64,000 nt of DNA, from positions 145,974,945 to 146,038,944 of the forward strand of contig OY856188.1 in assembly GCA_963693315.1 (NCBI GenBank). The letters are read 5' to 3'. The notes beneath the pieces were generated by a model. The model worked only from the letters and a program-made list of their open reading frames with translations. It was not told the DNA's origin and searched no databases. Of the stretch, positions 41,795 to 53,103 are shown piece after piece. Source of the DNA: Diogma glabrata. Taxonomy: Eukaryota; Arthropoda; Insecta; Diptera; Cylindrotomidae. How positions within the stretch are numbered: position 1 is the stretch's first letter; the number at the start of each line of letters is the position of its first letter. A program made the position numbers and the translations under genes.

Positions 41795-42765
41795 ATTATG
41801 TTGGACCTTTGTTAACTAATATATTTAAAAGGAATTTACCCGGGATAAAATCGAATCGTAAATTTGGGAATCTCTTAAATTTTATATAATTAGCCTGACA
41901 TTCCAAAGAGAATAATTAAACTAAAATTAATATATATATTTACAATAAATACCTTAAATTATTAACTGTTGATTGATGATCTGGTTCTAATTTTTCAATT
42001 CCCTTGACTAGCGTTTGATCAACATCAGTTGTTGCTGTTGAATTACACCTTCGTTGTTCGAAATGCCCAATTGAACATTGCATTTGATCCTTTAACTTTT
42101 CATTTATACATCTGCCTTTGAATCCATGCGGTTTCAACAACCGGAAAACCCATCAAACAAACGATTGTCTCTAACTGTGGTAATAGCTTCGATCACTGTT
42201 ATCCTTGCTATTCATACTTTCGATAACATCATTGGATACTTTATCTTCATATACTGCCACTTTTATAAAGCAGATTTCTTTTAAGATAAATTAAGTAAAA
42301 AAACTTAATGAAAACAAGAATGAAAAACTTCAGAAAAAATGTATATATGTAATCCAAATCACACACTAATGAAAACAGTGTTAACTTTTTTGTTTGATTT
42401 AATGTTTAATAACAAAAAACAATTGAACATTTTCTTTTGAAAAGCAAAAATGGAATGAATCTTTTTTAAATTGCAAAATGTGATTTTGCTTTTGACATCT
42501 TATGATGTCAAAACAAAATCGGGTAATCTTCAAAATTCAGCAATGATTAACACGACATCTGTTCATTAGTATTGGAAATAAAAATTTAGTACGTTCGTTG
42601 GCTTTTTATAATATATTCAAAATCAATTAGCAGTTAAGTTGGGAAAATTTTAAAAGTACTATTAATGTAAAAATGAACGGAAATTAATGTAATACATTTC
42701 TATTGAATTGAAAACAAAGAGGAATTTGATTTTATTATTGTTTTGCGATTATTGCGATCGTTACA
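41795..42765 (-). repeat. 5' LTR of element C
   Basis: 971 bp, lacking the 30-base insertion of the 3' copy. In element orientation it begins TGTAACGATCGCAATAATCG. Confidence 0.9.
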
Positions 42766-43292
42766 GATGTAGGGTTCTACTTGACTCAGGATCACAGGCC
42801 TCATTCATAACCGAAGCCTGTATGCAGTGTTTAAAACTTCCCAGAACCAAAGCAAACGTGACAGTTACTGGTTTAACGAACGGCAAGGTATGCTGCAGAG
42901 GAGCAGCGTGTGTTAATTTAAAATCTATTTACTCCTCAGATAATAACATTGAAATCGAAGTGCTCATAATTGGTCAACTTCCTACAAAAATACCGAGTTT
43001 TAGTTTTCAAACGCCAGATTCCAGCTTCTTAAATCAACTAAATCTTGCAGATCCGCAGTATAATCAAGTCGGGCCAATTGATATATTAATTGGAGCGGAC
43101 CGATTTTTCCACGTGATAGCCGATGGACTAGTTACAAATCCTCATAATTCGCTTGTGGCTCAACAAACCATATTTGGCTGGGTTGTATCGGGAGTTCCCT
43201 ATGAAGAGAATTTGGAGATATATCAAGACGTTCAATCTAATCAATTCACTCTCAATCTGCATTTGGATATTGAGCTAGACCGAACGCTTTAA
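42766..43292 (+). pseudogene. BEL protease frame (pol N-terminus), ends at an internal stop
   Basis: Continues the BEL polyprotein on the far side of element C: CRVLLDSGSQASFI (aspartic protease site with DSG), GLTNGKVCCRGAACV, and IDILIGADRFF (the typical BEL retropepsin end). It finishes near DIELDRTL at TAA 43290-43292, which lies in the same frame as the RT that follows, so it is a nonsense mutation rather than a gene boundary. The first 58 bases of the computed frame (42708-42765) belong to C's LTR. Confidence 0.85.
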
Positions 43293-45041
43293 AGATTTTT
43301 TGAACAAGAGGAAATGCCTGTCACTCCTATGCCAAGTTCAGAGGAAATTGAATGTGAAAGTCACTATAAGTCCACACACCAACGTACTACAGATGGTCGT
43401 TATGTTGTTGAGATTCCATTTCGGAAGGATGCAAAAATGTTAGGAAATTCGATTAATGCAGCGAAAAGGAGATTCTTGGCATTAGAAAGAAAATTAGGAG
43501 CGAATCCCATGATCAAGGTAGAGTATTCGAAATCTATTAGAGAATACCTAAGCTTGGGTTATTTGAAACCCATTTGTGCGAAAGAGAAGCAGTTTGAAAA
43601 CGTTGATTGTTTTTATTTACCTCATCACTGCGTGATAAAAGAATCGAGCGATACAACGAAGTTGAGAGTGGTGTTTGACGGCTCAGCGAAATCTTCTTCA
43701 GGCGTCTCTCTCAATGAAACCATGTTAGTGGGCCCGACCATTCAACCAACCTTGTGGTCGATATTAATGAGGTTCAGAAGTTATAAGGTAGCGTTAGTCG
43801 GAGATATAGAGAAAATGTACAGCCAAGTTTTAGTAACAGAGAAGGACACACATTTTCAGCGAATCTTATGGAGAGATGAAGAGTCTGATGAAATCGAACA
43901 TTACAAGCTGAATAGGGTTACTTTCGGGCTAGCGAGTTCATCATTTTTGGCGATCAGAACCTTACAGCAGATAGGTTATGACAATGAACGAGAGTATCCT
44001 GATATTGTTTCGCACATTATTAGCGATTTTTACGTCGATGATTTCATCACTGGTGCAGATACTGTTGAAGAAGCTCTAGAACTGAAAGAGAAAATATGCC
44101 ACGTATTGCGATCCGGTGGTTTTAATTTAAGGAAATTTCAATCAAACAAAGCTGAAGTTATGGAGTGCGGTGACGCGAATAAGATTTCAACATTTCAGAA
44201 CTCGGCAGAAACAACAATACTGGGTCTTCAATGGAATCCAATGAATGATGTCTTCTCTTTTAGACTTAGGTTAGACGATGATGCCCGGATAACTAAGAGA
44301 AGAATTATATCGGAATATTCGAGGGTTTTTGACCCACTAGGATGGCTATCTCCTTCAATAATATTGATGAAAATCATATTCCAAAACTTATGGTTAAAGA
44401 AGCTCGACTGGGATGATGAAGTACCGGCTGATATTTCAAGTATTTACAACACGATAAGGAGTGAGTTAAAACTACTTGAAAATATTCATATAAATAGATA
44501 TATCGCACAAGCTGGCAAAATTGAATTGCACGGATTCTCGGATGCAAGTGAAAAGGCATATAGCGCGGTAGTGTACTGTAGAGCGGTTAATGAGAACGGT
44601 ACTATTGAAGTAAACTTGATGGCTGCTAAAACCAAAGTGGCACCAATTAAGCAAGTTTCCCTTCCTAGACTCGAGCTGTGTGGAGCGCTCCTGCTTACAA
44701 AACTTCTGGCAATGGTAAAAAAAACTATACAGCGTCCGATAGAGTGTCATGCGTGGACAGATTCTACCATTGTGTTAATGTGGTTATCCAATCACCACGG
44801 AAAATGGAAAACGTATGTAGCAAATCGTACCTCTGAGATTCTAAACGAACTACCTCGGAAATATTGGAATCACGTGCGGTCAGAAAACAACCCAGCAGAT
44901 TGTGCAACAAGAGGAGTACTACCATCAAAGCTGATAAACCTTAAACAATGGTGGAATGGTCCAGAATGGTTGAAAGAACCTGAGGTTGTCATTACGCGGC
45001 AAGATGCAGAATGTGAAGCGATAGAACATCATGAAGACTAA
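43293..45041 (+). pseudogene. BEL reverse transcriptase and RNase H
   Basis: Reads RFFEQEEMP directly after the stop, then VEIPFRKDAKMLGNS, an RT core (KLRVVFDGSAKSSSGVSLNE, VGDIEKMYSQVLV, catalytic FYVDDFITGA) and RNase H (LHGFSDASEKAYSAVVYC, ECHAWTDSTIVLMWL). This order and the YVDD box identify BEL/Pao. A second in-frame TAA (45039-45041) divides it from the integrase. No other break is visible in these 1.7 kb. Confidence 0.9.
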
Positions 45042-45818
45042 CGAAAGGCAAATCAGCTTTTCGTAATGAACGTTATTTCTGAGGACACTGTAATCACCCA
45101 ACTCCTGCAAAGATTTTCTTCGTATAGTAAGCTTATACGAATATTTGCCTACATTTTGAGATTCGTTCAAAACATGCGTAGATGTAAAGCAAGCAGATTA
45201 TCAAGCTTCTTATCCGTAAAAGAACTTCAAACCGCCAAAAACATTATCATCAAATATGTACAACGAGAATCATTCTCAAGCGAAATAGCAAGTTTGCAGA
45301 ATAACAGAGATATTAAAAAAGGCAGCGATGTTTTATCATTGGCACCATTTTTAGATGCAAACGGTATACTGAGAGTTGGAGGCAGACTAAGGCATTCAGA
45401 TCAGCAATATGATTCGAAACATCCTGTGATTTTGCCAAAGGGTCATGCATTAAGCAAATGTATAATTTCATACACGCATCAGCAGAATTTACATTCCGGT
45501 CCAACGTTGACGTTTCATTTAATCCGGAAGCAATTCTGGATTGTGGGAGCGAGAAGTAGTGTTCGAAACATCATCGGCAAATGCATCATATGTTTTAGGG
45601 CTAATGCTACGACATCGAAGCAGTTGATGGGAGATCTACCTGCATCAAGGTTGAAAGCATCAAGACCATTCACGAAGTGTGGTGTTGATTATGCTGGGCC
45701 AATACAGCTTGCTACTAAGAGAGGGAGAGGTGCCCGACATCAAGGGATATATCGCAATATTTGTCTGTATGGTGACCAAAGCAGTTCATCTAGAAACCGT
45801 AAGCGACCTATCAACTGA
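45042..45818 (+). pseudogene. BEL integrase, N-terminal half
   Basis: Same frame as the RT. It contains the connection region (ELQTAKNIIIKYVQRE), the BEL-type LRVGGRLRHSD segment, the HH..CC zinc finger (HQQNLHSGPTLTFHL...CIICFRANA) and the first catalytic Asp (KCGVDYAGPIQL). Homology leaves this frame near 45740. Confidence 0.85.
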
Positions 45819-46590
45819 TGCTTTTATTGCAGCATTAAGGAGGCTGGTATCACGAAGAGGGGCACCAGCTCATATCTACAGCGACAATGGCTCTAATTTT
45901 ATTGGAGCAAAACGAGCTTTCAATGAGGTATACAAACTTATTTCTAGTAATAATCATAATTATATCGTTGCAGAGTATTTAGCGAAATCTCAGATAGAAT
46001 GGCATTTCATTCCACCTAGTTCCCCTCATTTTGGTGGCCTTTGGGAAGCGGCCGTAAAGTCAGTGAAGAGTCATCTTAACAAAGGTGCATCCAGTACTTA
46101 TTTGACATATGAAAAGATGTCAACTATGTTAAGCCAAATCGAAGCAATTTTGAATTCCCGACCACTCTACGCAACTGCAGATGGTGAAACGGCAGAAGTT
46201 TTAACACCAGCGCACTTCTTAATTGGCTCTGCCAATTTTTACCTACCTGAAGTTGAGATAGACGATGATGTACCACCTGGAAGGCTTAATAGATGGCAAC
46301 TAATACAACAACGCGTCCAGTCATTTTGGCGAAAATTTAATAACGAGTACATTCATAACCTACAGCAGCGTACCAAATGGAGCAGCCTAAATCAAAATCT
46401 AGAAATTGGGGATATAGTAATAATAAAAGAAAACAATTTGCCATCGTACAAATGGGCACTTGGCAGAATCATTGAGCTACATCCAGATGATCAAGGACTT
46501 GTGAGGGTTGTAACTCTGAAGACATCAACGTCAACTTATAAGCGACCAATAGTAAAACTGTGCAAACTTCCTCTGGAAGATGATAGTTAA
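45679..46590 (+). pseudogene. BEL integrase, C-terminal half in another frame
   Basis: The frame picks up at GYIAIFVCMVTKAVHLE and carries the remaining catalytic residues, Asp in HIYSDNGSNFIG and Glu in FGGLWEAAVKSVKSHL, then the C-terminal GRLNRWQLIQQRVQSFW and IGDIVIIKENNLPSYKW. A one-base shift near 45740 separates it from the first half. It ends 26 bases before the right LTR, with the polypurine tract between. Confidence 0.87.
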
Positions 46591-46616
46591 CAAAACTTTG
46601 TTAACGGGGTGGAGTA

Positions 46617-47032
46617 TGTTCCGGATCAACGACGATTAATGATGCCTAAAAATACAAATACGATCAAAATAATAAAATTAATGCAAAACAAACAACACTT
46701 GTCTGATGTCTAATAATCCAGCGATTTACAGCCCAAATATATAGATGTCATCTCTAGCCAGCGGTTCAACCAGCTTTCCTAAAATATTAAAAATAGTTTT
46801 AGTTAGAATTAAGTAATTTATTTAATTTATGTTATATAATTTAAATTCATACTAAACTTATTATTGCTGTTTTGTGATGACAGTCTGAAGTTTATTATGG
46901 ATCTGAACCTTTTAGTTAAAAGAATTATAGCAAGTTGACCTAAAATGTGTACGTGATAAAAATAATTAAGCGAGCCTATATGTAGATGTCTCTCATGTGA
47001 TTGGACGAGACTTCGTCGAGTCTTAATAATTT
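46617..47032 (+). repeat. 3' LTR of element B, first part
   Basis: Matches 29698-30113 and ends in TAATAATTT, where element D begins. The second part is 50964-51432. Confidence 0.9.
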
Positions 47033-47255
47033 TGTTGTATGTGTACTACTATATAATTCATTTATAACAGTGTACTAATGTAAGGAAATGATAGTAAGGA
47101 TAGAGGGCGTCAGTCGTAAATAAAATATGGTGAAATGAACATGTAAATGTCATGTACAATCTAAAAATAAAATAAACATATTAAATATAAATGTTGTTAT
47201 TCTCTTAAATAAATATAAATAGATTAGAAGAATAACACAAGTAAGTATTACAACA
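47033..47255 (+). repeat. 5' LTR of element D
   Basis: 223 bp, same length as the 3' copy. Three or four substitutions were noticed (for example ATATTAAA versus ATTTTAAA). Confidence 0.9.
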
Positions 47256-47271
47256 TGGTGCAGCCGAAAGG
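47256..47271 (+). promoter_or_regulatory. Primer binding site of element D
   Basis: TGGTGCAGCCGAAAGG abuts the LTR end CAACA; the matching tRNA is not assigned here. Confidence 0.65.
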
Positions 47272-47407
47272 ATTTATCGGATTGATAAAATAAAAAGTGA
47301 TATAAAAACGCATGTAAATTTTGAACACACGCGTGTTAAAAATATTAAAAATAGACAATTTTAGTGATCTTGTGATACGGTTTTCAAATAAATTTTATAA
47401 TTTGAAA

Positions 47408-48181
47408 ATGAACGATCCTAATAAACCAAGACCTATGTCCCTTGAGGGCAATTTATCGGTGAACTGGTCAAAGTTTAAAAAAAACATGGAAATATACATG
47501 AAAGCATCATTAATGGAGGAAAAAATTTCAAGTGAAGTGAAAGCAGCGATATTAAAAAATTTAATAGGGGAAGAAGCACAGGAAATTTTGGAGAATATGT
47601 TGGATTTAGATGTGGATGATTTAGAAAATTACGAATTAATAATTGATGCAATGAATAAATATTGCAAGCCTAGGGCTAATATATTATATTCGAGGAACAA
47701 ATTTTACCATCGCTGCCAATTAAATGGAGAACCGTTTGAAAATTTCTATTGGGATCTTAAAAAAATGATTCCTCAGTGTGAATTTGGTACGCAAGAACAA
47801 GCTATGCTTCGTGATCGTATAGTTTTTGGAATGTGGGACCAGGAATTAAAAGAATTGTTTGTAAAACAAGGTGATCCGTCGTGTGAAGATGTCATGAGAA
47901 AAGCAAAGGCTTCAGAAGACACTAAAGTTATAGCGAAAGAGGTTTTGTCACAAGTAAATGAAATAAATGTAAAATCAATGGAGAAGAAGATGTCAAAATT
48001 TCAAAATAAAAATCATCACCAGAAGAATTCAAAAATTCAAAATTTTAATAAAACTAATTTAAGTCAAAATTTAATTAGCAATACTAATAAATTAATAAAT
48101 TGTTACAGGTGCAAGACTTGCCATAAATTACGAGAATGCCCAGCGTATGGTAAAAAATGTAAGGGTGTTTTAAATTTTTGA
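47408..48181 (+). pseudogene. Element D Gag, truncated in the nucleocapsid
   Basis: Starts at ATG 47408. It has a capsid region (GNLSVNWSKFKKNMEIYMKA, LRDRIVFGMWDQELKELF) typical of Mag/Sushi-type Gag and one zinc-knuckle start, CYRCKTCHKLREC, followed by AYGKKCKGVLNF and a stop. A second knuckle and the protease should follow but are gone. The deletion junction is close to 48172-48182, where RT sequence begins in another frame. Confidence 0.85.
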
Positions 48182-48741
48182 GATTACCGTTTGGTTTAAA
48201 AACCGCTCCTATGGTTTTTCAAAGGATTATTAAGAAAAGTTTTTGTGATATAGTTGGCGTCGAAGAATACATTGATGATCTTTTAATAGCAGCTCGTTCT
48301 AAGGCGGAGCATGATACAATTTTAAGCAAGGTAATATCCAGGGCACGGGAATTAAATATAAAGTTCAACGCTAAAAAGTTACAATACAGGGTACAACAAG
48401 TGAAATATTTTGGACATACGTTTTCAGCTCAGGGAATCCAACCTGATGCTGATAAAGTTAAAGCTATAAAAGAAATTTCAGCACCTGAAGACAAAAAGTC
48501 GTTGCAATGTCTTTTAGGTATGATGAATTATTTAAGAGCATTTGTACCTAATATGTCTGAATTAACTTCACCATTGAATGCTCTGTTAAAAAAAAATGTG
48601 GAATTTAAGTGGTTAGATGCACATACGGTGTTATTAGATAAAATCAAAAATATAATTTCAAATCAACCTGTATTAGGGCATTTTGATATAAATAAACCTG
48701 TTAAAATTCAAACAGATGCTTCACAAAATGGTTTAGGATAA
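48178..48741 (+). pseudogene. Element D RT C-terminal half and start of RNase H
   Basis: Begins abruptly within RT at LPFGLKTAPMVFQR (the segment before the catalytic box), then EEYIDDLLIAA (YIDD), the thumb and connection, and ends within RNase H at QTDASQNGLG with TAA at 48739-48741. Everything N-terminal to LPFGL is missing. The stop inside RNase H is in frame with the continuation CLLQGNQPIAYASRSL, so it is a point nonsense change. Confidence 0.88.
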
Positions 48742-50492
48742 TGTCTTTTACAAGGTAATCAACCAATTGCGTATGCTTCGCGTAGTTTAACTGATACCGA
48801 GAAACGATATGCGCAAATCGAAAAGGAGCTTTTAGCAATTGTTTATGCCTGTAGGAAGTTCCACCATTATATTTATGGTAAACCAGTTATAGTGGAGACT
48901 GATCATCAACCACTAATATCCATTTTTAAAAAAGATATAAATAACATTTTCATTGTAAGGATACAAGTAATGCGGATGAAATTATTAAAGTACAATGTGC
49001 AGTTAGAATATGTGCCAGGAAAAAATATGCTTATTGCAGATTTATTATCGAGAAATTATAATAAGAATGAAACCGAATATGATGATGAAAAAAATATTTC
49101 GAGGGTTGTGCACTCCATAAATATATCTAGAGAAAAATTTATAGAGTTTATAAATGAAACTAAAAAAGATCCTTTGCTATCGGAATTAATTATAAAATGT
49201 TTAAATGGATGGCCGAAGTCCAAAACGAAAGTCAACGAAAATTTAAGACGATTTTGGAAATTCAGAAATGAAATTTACTATGAAAATGAAGTGTTGTTTT
49301 ATGGCGATAGAATAATTGTTCCTGATTCACTAAGGTCAGTCATGTTAGAATTGTTACATGAGGGACATTTTGGTGTAACTAAAACTATTGCTAGAGCTCG
49401 AACACTGTTATATTGGCCGGGTATGAATAATGACATCGAAGATGTAATTTTAAAATGTCGAGTTTGTGAAATGTTTCGTTCGGCGAATAGAAAAGAAACT
49501 CTTATTCCGCATGATATTCCAGACAGACCGTTTGAGAAAGTTGCAGTGGATATAGCAGAATTTGGATCCAAATTATATTTAGTGATGTTTGACTATTTTT
49601 CAAAATGGTTGGAGGTATGTCAAGTAAACAGTACAACAGCCTATGACTGTATTAAAGTCTTAGAAACAATTTTTGGTACTCATGGAATACCTAGACAATT
49701 TATTTCGGATAATATGCCATTTTCTTCGTGGGAATTTAAAAAGTTTAGTATTGAGAATAATTTTGAAATTATTACTTCTAGCCCACGATATCCGCAGTCT
49801 AATGGGATGGCAGAGAAAGGAGTGCACATTGCAAAGCAAATGTTAAAAAAATGCAATGAAACGAAAACACCTTTATGGAAAGCGCTTTTAGAATATAGGG
49901 ATACACCAATAGCTAAATTAAATGTATCACCATCTCAAATCCTAATGAGTAGACGTTTACGAACAAAGCTTCCCATAAAAAACTCTTTGTTAAATTCTGT
50001 TCCTGTTGGAAATATAAAAAATACGTTAATTGAAAAACGAAATAAGATGTCTAAGTACTATAATAGAAAATCTCACTCAAGAGATTCTTTTAATGTAGGG
50101 GATGACGTTGTTTATCAGGTTGGAGGTAAAGATAAGATTTGGAAGTCAGGTAAAATTTTGGGTAAGGCAGACACTCCCAGGTCGTATTTTTTAATGAATG
50201 AAAAAGGAAATGACATTAGAAGGAATTCTTTCCACATTAGGAAATCTAAAAATAAATTTCAGTTACAGAAAAATAGTGACGATATTCCATCTGATAGTTA
50301 TTTCGATGTGATTCAAAACTCTCAGTCTGATGAACTTTCAAATCCAAATTTGGGTTTGAGTTCTAATTTAAATTCAAATTTTAATTCAAGTTCAAATCTT
50401 CTCGTAAATTCCGATAATATACCTATACAGAAACAAAATAGATTTGGTAGGGAAATTAGAACTCCTTATAAATATAAGGATTATATAATGAA

Positions 50493-50496
<4 letters not shown>
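48742..50496 (+). CDS. Element D RNase H end and integrase
   Basis: Continues in frame through the RNase H end (YAQIEKELLAIVYACRKF, VETDHQPLISIF) to a complete integrase: zinc finger (HEGHFGVTKTIARARTLLYW...CRVC), core D, D and E (KVAVDIAEFG, FISDNMPFSS, NGMAEKGVHIAK), and a C-terminal part rich in Asn/Ser. The usual Gly after SDN is Met. The best start for an isolated ORF is 48892, but it is properly part of the polyprotein. It ends right before a run of 34 A. Confidence 0.87.

Positions 50497-50528
<32 letters not shown>
50495..50528 (+). repeat. A34 homopolymer directly at the pol stop of element D
   Basis: The stop codon TAA is immediately extended into 34 consecutive A residues, followed by GAAGGAGAAG. 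It lies about 210 bases before the 3' LTR. Confidence 0.9.
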
Positions 50529-50530
<2 letters not shown>

Positions 50531-50740
50531 AGGAGAAGAAACTCTAGATAATAATGAATATAATAATAAGAAACTCTTGAAATAATGATAATGAAATTAG
50601 AATTTTAAAATTAAGAATATGTAAGAGTGTTTTTAGCTTTCCAAGGCTTAAATCGGAAATTGAAGAAATTTAAGTTTTGGGATTGTTATAAATGTTTTTG
50701 TTAAAATGAATTATTTAATTACTCTTCAATAAAAGGGAGA

Positions 50741-50963
50741 TGTTGTATGTGTACTACTATATAATTCATTTATAACAGTGTACTAATGTAAGGAAATGAT
50801 AGTAAGGATAGAGGGCGTCAGTCGTAAATAAAATATGGTGAAATGAACATGTAAATGTCATGTACGATCTAAAAATAAAATAAACATTTTAAATATAAAT
50901 GTTGTTATTCTCTTAAATAAATATAAATAGATTAGAAGAATAACAAAAGTAAGTATTACAACA
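50741..50963 (+). repeat. 3' LTR of element D
   Basis: 223-bp copy of 47033-47255, preceded by AAAAGGGAGA. Confidence 0.9.
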
Positions 50964-51432
50964 AATTTACCGCGAAAATTTTATGCTGTCAAATTTGATT
51001 TATTTTTATATCTCTTATCAACGCGATCTTCATAGAGAGAAGACCTATTTTGGCGATTATCCAGTTAACAAAATTATTTATTTTTGCGAGCGATTTTATA
51101 AACAGAGGTTCAGGTGAATATCTAATATAATTTAAAGACATTTTATTTAAATTTTGCGAATTTGTTAGTTAAATATATTGTGTTAATAAACTATTTTTAA
51201 TAACATTTAAATTTAAAAGATTTTCTTATTAAATATATGGCGCATGAACTATTAATGAGTGATTTGAAAAACATTTGAATTTGAATATTTTAAGGGATAT
51301 TTTATTAGTGTAAATAAATAATTTAATTAACAGAATTTATTGTTTTTTTTCCTTTTTTTTCCAATTATTATATGTTTTAATGAATAGTATGGTTAAACTG
51401 AAAATTATTAAAAGTTAAAGCTAAAAGATTCA
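50964..51432 (+). repeat. 3' LTR of element B, second part
   Basis: Resumes the B LTR after the AATTT target copy and ends AAAAGATTCA. A 24-base stretch of repeated TTCATGATTCA follows before element A resumes. Confidence 0.88.
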
Positions 51433-51456
51433 TGATTCAAGATTCATGATTCATTC

Positions 51457-53103
51457 ACTATTATCTTTAAATTATTATTTCGCAGCTACGAACAAATGTT
51501 ACTAAAATTTATTATTGCACGACAAAGATAAATGTTGTTAAAACTATTTTTGCACAACAAAAAAATTGATACTATTATCTTTAAATTGTTATTTCACAGC
51601 TACGAACAAATGTTACTAAAATTATTATTGCACGACAAAGATAAATGTTACTAAAACTATTTTTGCACAACAAAAAAATTGATACTATTATCTTTAAATT
51701 GTTATTTCACAGCTACGAACATATGTTACTAAAATTATTATTGCACATCAAGGAAAAAAATTGATACTATTATCTTTAAATTGTTCGGGAGAGGCATCCA
51801 GAATAATCCACACACTTATTCACCATAAAAATTGGTTTTTATCATTTTATCTAATTACGGAAATTGATTATACTGAACCTTTGCACTTCATCCAAAAAAA
51901 CCAGTCTTCCAAGCGACAATGCTTTGTCTTTTTAGGTTTAATTCAATCAACTCGAATCCGTGAGTGGTCAGCTTTGGTCATCTACCCAGGGCTTCTAAAC
52001 AAACGCAGCACTTAGTGTTCACTTACGGCAAGTATCAATTCGGTAATTTAGCACATGCAATTTAATATCACTTATCATTTATTCACAAGTTAATGAAAAA
52101 TAACAATGGATGACAGCTTAACCACATGAACAAAATCCAAAGACGTCAAAACGAAATCAGCTGTGTCATCAGTTTGCAAAAGTAATAGAATTAAGAGCTT
52201 GAAAAGACTACAGTCGATCCATATATACCAAAAAAAATTCCTTTTCGAAAATCGAAAACCTCGAATATAGGGTTTCAGATGTAAAACAATTAATTCAATT
52301 CAAGTGTTGGGAAATTTTTATAGTTATACAAAACTGTTTGGTTTTTCAAAATATTGCGCAAAAACAATTTTACGATACAACTTATCTCCGATATATTAAT
52401 AACATTTATCATTGAATTCAGAATGAATCAATTGCAAGTTTAATCGACGTTAAGGCGTTCAGACATTAGAAAACTACAAAAGTCGTACAGTGAAGTTCGG
52501 TTTTATATCGGAAAGATTGTTTGAAGTAAATTTTCTTTTTCTCAGGCAAAGAGAAAAAACGATTGAATGTATAACAAAGCAAGATAATAATTCTTTGCAT
52601 GTTAATGACTGTAAAAATAAACGCACAGCTGTTGTAAGGTTTTGAAAACCTCGTTGTGTAAGTTACGTTTGATGTTTAGAGAATTCAAATTGAAGTAATA
52701 GAGTGAACCAAAGTGAATGGAAATATAGTATGAGCTAATTTTAGTGGATTGCAAAATTAAATAGCAATGTTTATAGAGACAAAATTTAAGGAAAATTTTT
52801 ACGTTCATACAATTTTCGATCAAGATGAAAGTTTACTATAGGTAATGACAACTGTTAATTAATTACAATTTAAAATCAATTAGTGCAAGGAGTTCAACTC
52901 TCTTCACACATGTCCGTCCAGCTAATGAAAATTTAATTAAATTTTAAGAAAAATAAGAAAACGATGAGTTACGGGGACTAAAAGAAATATGACTATTGAT
53001 GATGAATGGTTGGGAAACTATTATGAGCGGTACCGGTTAATAATAGAAATGACACTTAATGAAACTACGACTATGATATACTATGTTCAGACTATCCATT
53101 ACA
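51457..53103 (-). repeat. 5' LTR of element A, second part
   Basis: Resumes at ACTATTATC and follows 17927-19466, with extra copies of the ~110-bp unit near 51600-51700. Ends ATCCATTACA and is followed by target copy ATAT. Confidence 0.9.

Larger units (their letters stand above)
32215..42765 (-). mobile_element. Gypsy retrotransposon C, young and apparently intact
   Basis: LTRs 32215-33215 and 41795-42765 (1001 and 971 bp) differ by one 30-bp indel and very few substitutions. The target duplication GATGT is at 32210-32214 and 42766-42770, within the BEL coding sequence. On the minus strand it carries an extra ORF, a long leader, gag, and pol in the -1 frame, with no stops or frameshifts. 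The primer-site region AGCGCCGAACAAAAGGGAC is a variant of the tRNA-Lys site. Pol resembles element A closely, so both belong to one Osvaldo/Ulysses-like group. Confidence 0.94.
47033..50963 (+). mobile_element. Mag-like Gypsy retrotransposon D, internally deleted
   Basis: 223-bp LTRs at 47033-47255 and 50741-50963 (TGTTGTATGTG...TATTACAACA), nearly identical. The target duplication AATTT is at 47028-47032 and 50964-50968. A primer site TGGTGCAGCCGAAAGG follows the left LTR and a purine tract AAAAGGGAGA precedes the right. Gag runs directly into the middle of RT, so protease and the N-terminal RT are missing. The integrase is long and Mag-like. Confidence 0.93.
29698..51456 (+). mobile_element. 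BEL/Pao (roo-like) retrotransposon B, carrying two nested elements
   Basis: 883-bp LTRs (29698-30580; 46617-47032 plus 50964-51432) begin TGTTCCGGATCAACG and end AAAAGATTCA. A primer site TGGTCCTTCGAGCCGGAT follows the left LTR and a purine tract (ACGGGGTGGAGTA) precedes the right one. Coding order is gag, protease, RT, RNase H, integrase, all recognisably BEL-type. Element C sits between gag and protease, and element D in the right LTR. Host sequence resumes after a short repeated TTCATGATTCA filler at 51433-51456, so the target duplication is not clean. Coding lesions make this copy inactive. Confidence 0.93.
16011..53103 (-). mobile_element. Giant-LTR Gypsy retrotransposon A (RING-Gag), split by nested insertions
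   Basis: Direct repeats 16011-19466 and 27571-29697 plus 51457-53103 are the two LTRs; on the plus strand each starts TGTAATGAAGTGCC and ends ATCCATTACA. The target duplication ATAT occurs at 16007-16010 and 53104-53107. The 8.1-kb internal region (19467-27570) is read on the minus strand: primer site, long leader, RING-Gag, protease, pol. The tRNA-Lys-type primer site and long LTRs recall the Osvaldo/Ulysses group of Ty3/Gypsy. The BEL element B, with its own passengers, interrupts the 5' LTR at 29697/51457. No env frame is present. Confidence 0.93.
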
